DNA of 64,000 bases from positions 248,001 to 312,000 of the forward strand of contig JAODTK010005556.1 of assembly GCA_026419785.1 (NCBI GenBank), read 5' to 3'. Below the pieces are notes generated by a model. The model saw nothing but the letters and a program-made list of their open reading frames with translations. It did not search any database and had not been told where the DNA came from. Positions within the stretch are counted from its first letter, which is position 1. Every line of letters starts with the position of its first letter. Of this stretch, positions 59,735 through 64,000 are shown in pieces. Source of the DNA: Sclerodactyla briareus (taxonomy: Eukaryota; Echinodermata; Holothuroidea; Dendrochirotida; Sclerodactylidae). The translations under genes were made by a program, and so were the position numbers.

Positions 59735-59865
59735 CATGCCATTTCGCTAAAGTGTCAATCTCCTTATCCATAGGTTGCGGGTTTGCGCCCACATTGTAGT
59801 ACCTTTGAGCGGAGCACTTCGTTATGATTGCTCATATCGAAGGGTATGCAATTTCGTTTTTCATA
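59735..59865 (+). mobile_element. tRNA-derived SINE, partner of 45,724
   Basis: 'tcgctaaagtgtcaatctcc', then 'gcgggtttgcgcccac' (B box region) and the tail 'gagcggagcacttcgttatg'. Same position within the duplicated intron as in copy 1. Confidence 0.55.
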
Positions 59866-60850
59866 TAACCAACTACTTGTTAAAATCACCCTGCTTAACA
59901 TTGCAGTCACGCCAGAGAGACACCAACAACCGCCTTACTTAGTGTCATGGTGAAGGTTCTCAGTTCACGGCACTCTTGCCAGGCCTCGTATACCGGTTCG
60001 ATCCTTTTTACGCAAGATGTAATTTCTCTCCGGGACACAGAGAAGGAGTCTCCTTGCAAGAACCATTCAAAACAGTTGTTCGAGTAGCAGGTTTGAACTT
60101 GCTACTTCTCCCTTCGGGACCTGATTGAAAACTATTTAACCAGAACTATAGTGGGTTCATCGCTGAAGCGGTAACACTTTTCCAATACTTAAACAATTAG
60201 TTCACTATTTGTCTTCTCCATAACTAACATTTGCTCATGATCATGTGACACGTGGAAGCTTGGTCAGTAGTGACTGCGGTCAGATGTTGTACCAATGAGA
60301 CGAAGCTTCCGCAAGTTGAGTGCAAAACATAACTAACACTTTAACATTGTTGTTTGCGTTCAGTCATTGCACTGCAACATATAATTACTATGTGATACTA
60401 CCACGTCCACATTTACCTGGGCATGCTGTATGGTCGCTGGCCTATATATTATAAAGTCGCAAAAATATATTGTAGGCGTACCACTGGTAGCCAAAAGCGG
60501 GTGGAGAAGGGTGTGCCTCGTACATTAGACTAATAAAAAGTGTATTGTAAACGCCAGTGTAGTACTCACCTGATATGGTTCACCGAACACATTTAATAAA
60601 AACAATTACCATGAATCCAACCTATTGCCCTCTACCCGCCAATAATTAAACTAATATCCAGTCGTTTTTACCGTGCGTTCTCCCTTTATTCACTGCGGTG
60701 CTAAGACTGCAGTGTCTCGTTCAATGACAAATATTCCTTCGTACACTCGTAACAACAATACAACCATATTCAGATTGAACGCGTACAACAAAATTACGCA
60801 TCAAAATTGATCCAATAACCATCTCTTTTTTTAAATTCTGTTACATCCAG

Positions 60851-60948
60851 TCTGTTGTGCCGGCACCAATGCAGGTCTCACAACAGCCGATATCTGACGG
60901 AGGAGGCCCCCTGCGTATTCGGATCTGTACCCTAACATGGAACCTTAG
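60851..60948 (+). CDS. Putative PPxY membrane protein, tail exon, copy 2
   Basis: After the acceptor 'ctgttacatccag' it reads SVVPAPMQVSQQPIS. After a one-base slip near 60,897 it continues RRPPAYSDLYPNMEP and a TAG stop (60,946-60,948). PPAYSDLYP is a typical PPxY tail that recruits WW-domain ubiquitin ligases or trafficking adaptors. Copy 1 keeps LPPRY at the same place, which supports real coding ancestry. Confidence 0.48.
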
Positions 60949-61139
60949 AATGTGCAGGTATATAAAGAAAATTACATTGATCGTTCTCCTTTAGTAGGCG
61001 GCCTCCGCATCATTGCCGTTGAGATATTTGTTTACCATACTACTGTCCTTGTGGAAAGATGGAATTTGAACCTGGAGGGTTCCATAACCATTCCCCTACC
61101 TAACAAATATCATTTATCGGGAGCGACGTTGCTGTGAAC

Positions 61140-62140
61140 GTCAGCTGTATAAATCCGGACTTGGAGTGCACAAACAAATCTACCGAGATCAATGCAACCG
61201 CTACTCCGCAATGGTCGAACGTGCAAAGAAATGCTACCATACAAACCATGTATGAGACCAACACTGTTGCATCAAATTCTACATGTGAACAAGTGTGGTC
61301 GCTCTGGAGTCTTGCGATATCAAAGATTGGGCGTATAAGGAAATATAAATCGACCGACGCTGAACGACTTGTTACACGCCTGGCCTAATATCACATCTGA
61401 ATGCCGATAACAGTCTTACCCACCAAACTTTGCCATTGTTAAGCTACAACGTGTGAAGAATAGTGCCGCCCGCGTTGTCCTGGGTGTTAGTGGCAAAAAT
61501 GTGAACATAAATGCCTTGAGTAAGAACGAGAGCCTTGGCTTCCAATGAAAGACCGGATTGTAATGCTTACCTACAGTCACTCAATGGTTTCCTCTCGATT
61601 ACATCGGAGTCTTCCCACTGCTATACATTCCGGAACGCTCGCTTCGTTCAGCATCTCAGGTACTCCTCGTGGTCCTGTCTCAAAACCGTCTCAACCAGGA
61701 ATACGGAGATCGCGCTTCCTCTGTCGCTGCAACCGCACTCTGGAACGCCCCACCTGCACCCAGCATAAAAAGACTGTTGAATCTCTCGCCATGTTTGAAA
61801 ACACATCGTTCAGTTTCTCAAAGTGATTTTGTTTCTTGGTCAGTGTATGTCGTTTCCTTTTGTTCTCTGATTAGAGGTTGCCATATTAAATTAAACTTTT
61901 TGAACACATTTCATTTTACTTTCATGGGCGTAATTTGATGAATTCCAATCGTTTTTTTATATATTTTTTTTATACTTTAAATATATTTATACTTTTTATT
62001 TTTTTGCTTTCCTCCTTTTTCATGTTTTCATTTTCGTTTATGATTAAATATATACCTTTTTGGTTTGTTGAAGCGCCTAGAGGCCTCTTGGTATTTGGTG
62101 CTATATTAAGAACTATATTATTATTGTTATTATTATTATT
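61140..62140 (+). mobile_element. LINE (CR1/L2-like) 3' half
   Basis: Blocks in shifting frames: IGRIRKYKSTDAERLV, KNSAARVVLGVSGKN, MKDRIVMLTYSHSM, YGDRASSVAATALWNAPPAP and IKRLLNLS. These follow the RT thumb and C-terminal order of CR1/L2-type LINEs. The 3' UTR 'tgaagcgcctagaggcct', then 'ggtgctatattaagaac', and an (ATT)n tail end at about 62,140. It inserted into copy 2 of the segmental duplication, since copy 1 has none at the equivalent place. Confidence 0.75.
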
Positions 62141-62297
62141 AACATTCTCCCCACAACTCTCTTGGTTGGTGTATCATTCTATCATTCCTTGACCCTCGAA
62201 TCCTACCCTGATTCTGGGAAGTCTAGTGTTCGTCGGAGTATTGAGCGGTGCCCAGGAGTGCGGCTTTGAGAAGGTTTCGTACTCAAAGTCGCATCCT

Positions 62298-62391
62298 TAT
62301 TATTATTATTATATTATTATTATTATATTATTATTATTATATAATTCAAGCCATCATGTGTATAGTGGTTTTTTTTTTTTTTTTTTTTTTT
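62298..62391. repeat. (ATT)n array and poly-T tract
   Basis: ATT units (62,298-62,341) and a run of 22 T (about 62,370-62,391). Confidence 0.85.
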
Positions 62392-62989
62392 GCCCGAATT
62401 CAGTTTACAGGTGAACATTGTAGCTAATATTAGTACCAGAAATTTTCTAAATCACAGATGACACTCCTAGAACACAGGTTTGGCCACTCAGCTAGGAGCA
62501 GTGATTCATAGGATAATGTGTAGGTCTTCAAAAACAACGATACAGCATGCTGTGCACAACGATGTTTTAATGTAATGTAATTGAGTTACCTCACATGACT
62601 ATCAATTAATCAAATATTTGTTTTTTTTTTTCTTCTGTTAATACTCATGCTAGTTATTACGTAATTATTCCTTTATCCATGGGGAGTACACTACCTCGTT
62701 AAGCCTCACTGCTTTTTAGTGTACTTCCCATCGCATCTGTTCATATATGCACAATTCGTGGTTCCCCTTGACATTTATTTAGAGTAATTATTCAATCTAT
62801 ATAATAGTAGATAGTTCATTTTGCGATAAAACAAATGAATAAATGAATAATTTAAATGAAATGTATATACATTTTTATCGCTATTGTCGTCACTCATGTA
62901 ATGTGACACCGACTAGTCACACAACCGGAGTCTCATACAATTAAATTCTTTCGACATGAGGGAGAAAAGTAAATTTAATTTGAAAAATA

Positions 62990-63500
62990 TTAGTAGCCTA
63001 TCGGAGGAAGGAAAATGGTGCTGAGCGTAGGAATTGAGTATTCCCCCAGAACACATGTTATCACTGTGTAACTCTAATTGCAGTTATGGAATCCAAAACT
63101 CAGGCCAAATGAGTTGTATTCCTTTTGACCAGTATTTCTCCCACAATCACTTGGGAAAAATTACTCGACAATTGTGTTTTTTTTCTTTCGCGTAACCAAG
63201 TGCTCGGACTGAAACACGGGCATATCACTTTTTTCCACGGTATAGTCCAACATACAGATGTATATGGATGTATTACATGGTTCGATATTCCATTTTGCCT
63301 ACCGTATTACTTTTGGTCGGCAACTATTTTCGTCATCAACGAGTTGCTCTGTGATAGGTGCAGAAGAAGAACCTTGAAGGCACTCCGGCGAAGTTATGAT
63401 GCGAGAGGTTAGGCTAACTACCGCATGAACCTCCGGCCGTACACCAAATAACCATTTGTGGCAGACTCAAATGGGTCAGGGGGGAACTAAGCCATCCTCT
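62990..63500. repeat. Duplicated segment, related to 51.1-51.5 kb
   Basis: Carries 'gctctgtgataggtgcagaa', 'cggcgaagttatgatgcgag', 'ggttaggctaactaccgc' and 'ttgagtattcccccagaaca', matching 51,110-51,560. Confidence 0.65.
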
Positions 63501-63509
63501 GGATCATGG

Positions 63510-64000
63510 TTCAAAGGGACGGTCACACTACAACAATATAATGTCGTGTAACGATCTGTTATTTTTGGTTTGAGGCCGAATATTACCAGGCCCGTGGTCA
63601 TGACGGCTGGAACACCTTGACACATTGATAAAAGGACTTATCCGCTATTTGCCAACCAATCCGATGTGGAATAGCCCTAACCTACGTTTTGGTACTCATA
63701 TATCATCTTTTCATCAGTTTGAGTGAACGACTATTTATCGTACGTTTTATCGTTTTCCGATATGACGTCCATTTAGGCATGTAGTTTGTTTCAAATTCAT
63801 CCGATTTTGTGAAGGTATCGTGATGTCTGCATTAGTATTCATGACACAAACCTTGGTTCAGCCTGAAATCTGAAAAAAAACTAGAACGTTTTGTAGCAAA
63901 GCGATAAGAATTTTGACAGTATGTCATAATACCAATAACATAGCAATAATAATGCAAATACATTGTTCCGTAATATGTTGACCTGACATAACACCACACA
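63510..64000. other. No gene recognised
   Basis: AT-rich end of the window; nothing assigned. Confidence 0.45.

Larger units (their letters stand above)
59097..60990. repeat. Segmental duplication, copy 2
   Basis: Colinear partner of 45,046-46,715, including TM-like exon, intron SINE and PPxY tail exon. Extra sequence near 60,450-60,700 is absent from copy 1. Confidence 0.75.

Overview
The window is eukaryotic nuclear DNA, most likely from a marine invertebrate and perhaps an echinoderm or another non-vertebrate deuterostome. The evidence is spliced exons separated by kilobase introns, many tri- and tetranucleotide microsatellites, decayed LINEs with (ATT)n tails, a Penelope-type GIY-YIG fragment, tRNA-headed SINEs, tandem-core composite repeats, and exons of families typical of such animals (EndoU, short-chain collagen C4-like). 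The organism call is inference. There are no bacterial operons, CRISPR arrays or viral genomes.

Layout. 0.9-2.4 kb and 5.0-5.6 kb: two copies of a composite repeat that begins with a TATC microsatellite. 6.57-9.39 kb (+): three exons of an EndoU-like gene, with a LINE 3' end in its second intron. 9.9-12.3 kb: TGACCT-rich repeats, an unrecognised minus-strand exon and a palindromic MITE. 12.38-12.99 kb (-): last exon of a short-chain collagen C4-like gene. 13-19.4 kb: mostly unassigned. 19.9-20.9 kb: eight copies of a 14-16 bp motif in both orientations. 23.96-26.46 kb (-): a complete two-exon gene for a small secreted Gly/Tyr/Arg-rich repeat protein. 28.4-32.4 kb: LINE remnants. 35.1 kb (-): Penelope GIY-YIG fragment, followed by SINEs. 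36.9-38.3 kb: a 49-bp minisatellite. 40.4-42.9 kb: the largest composite repeat copy. 43.0-43.3 kb: a TATA box with a possible galectin-like exon. 45.0-46.7 kb and 59.1-61.0 kb: a diverged segmental duplication carrying exons of a putative PPxY membrane protein; 51.1-51.5 kb and 63.0-63.5 kb are also related. 53.1-56.4 kb: a LINE split by a hAT-like insertion that itself holds a nested MITE. 57.1-57.65 kb: ATGT and GAGTCC arrays with a SINE. 61.1-62.1 kb: another LINE 3' half.

The recognisable exons belong to separate genes, not one pathway; several could encode secreted or surface proteins. Many exons are broken by single-base frame shifts while splice sites and family motifs remain, so either pseudogene decay or uncorrected sequencing indels must be considered. 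The most novel-looking items are the intact Gly/Tyr repeat gene, the EndoU-like protein with its catalytic residues replaced, the bidirectional 16-mer cluster, and the composite repeats resembling pearl/Helentron-derived elements.
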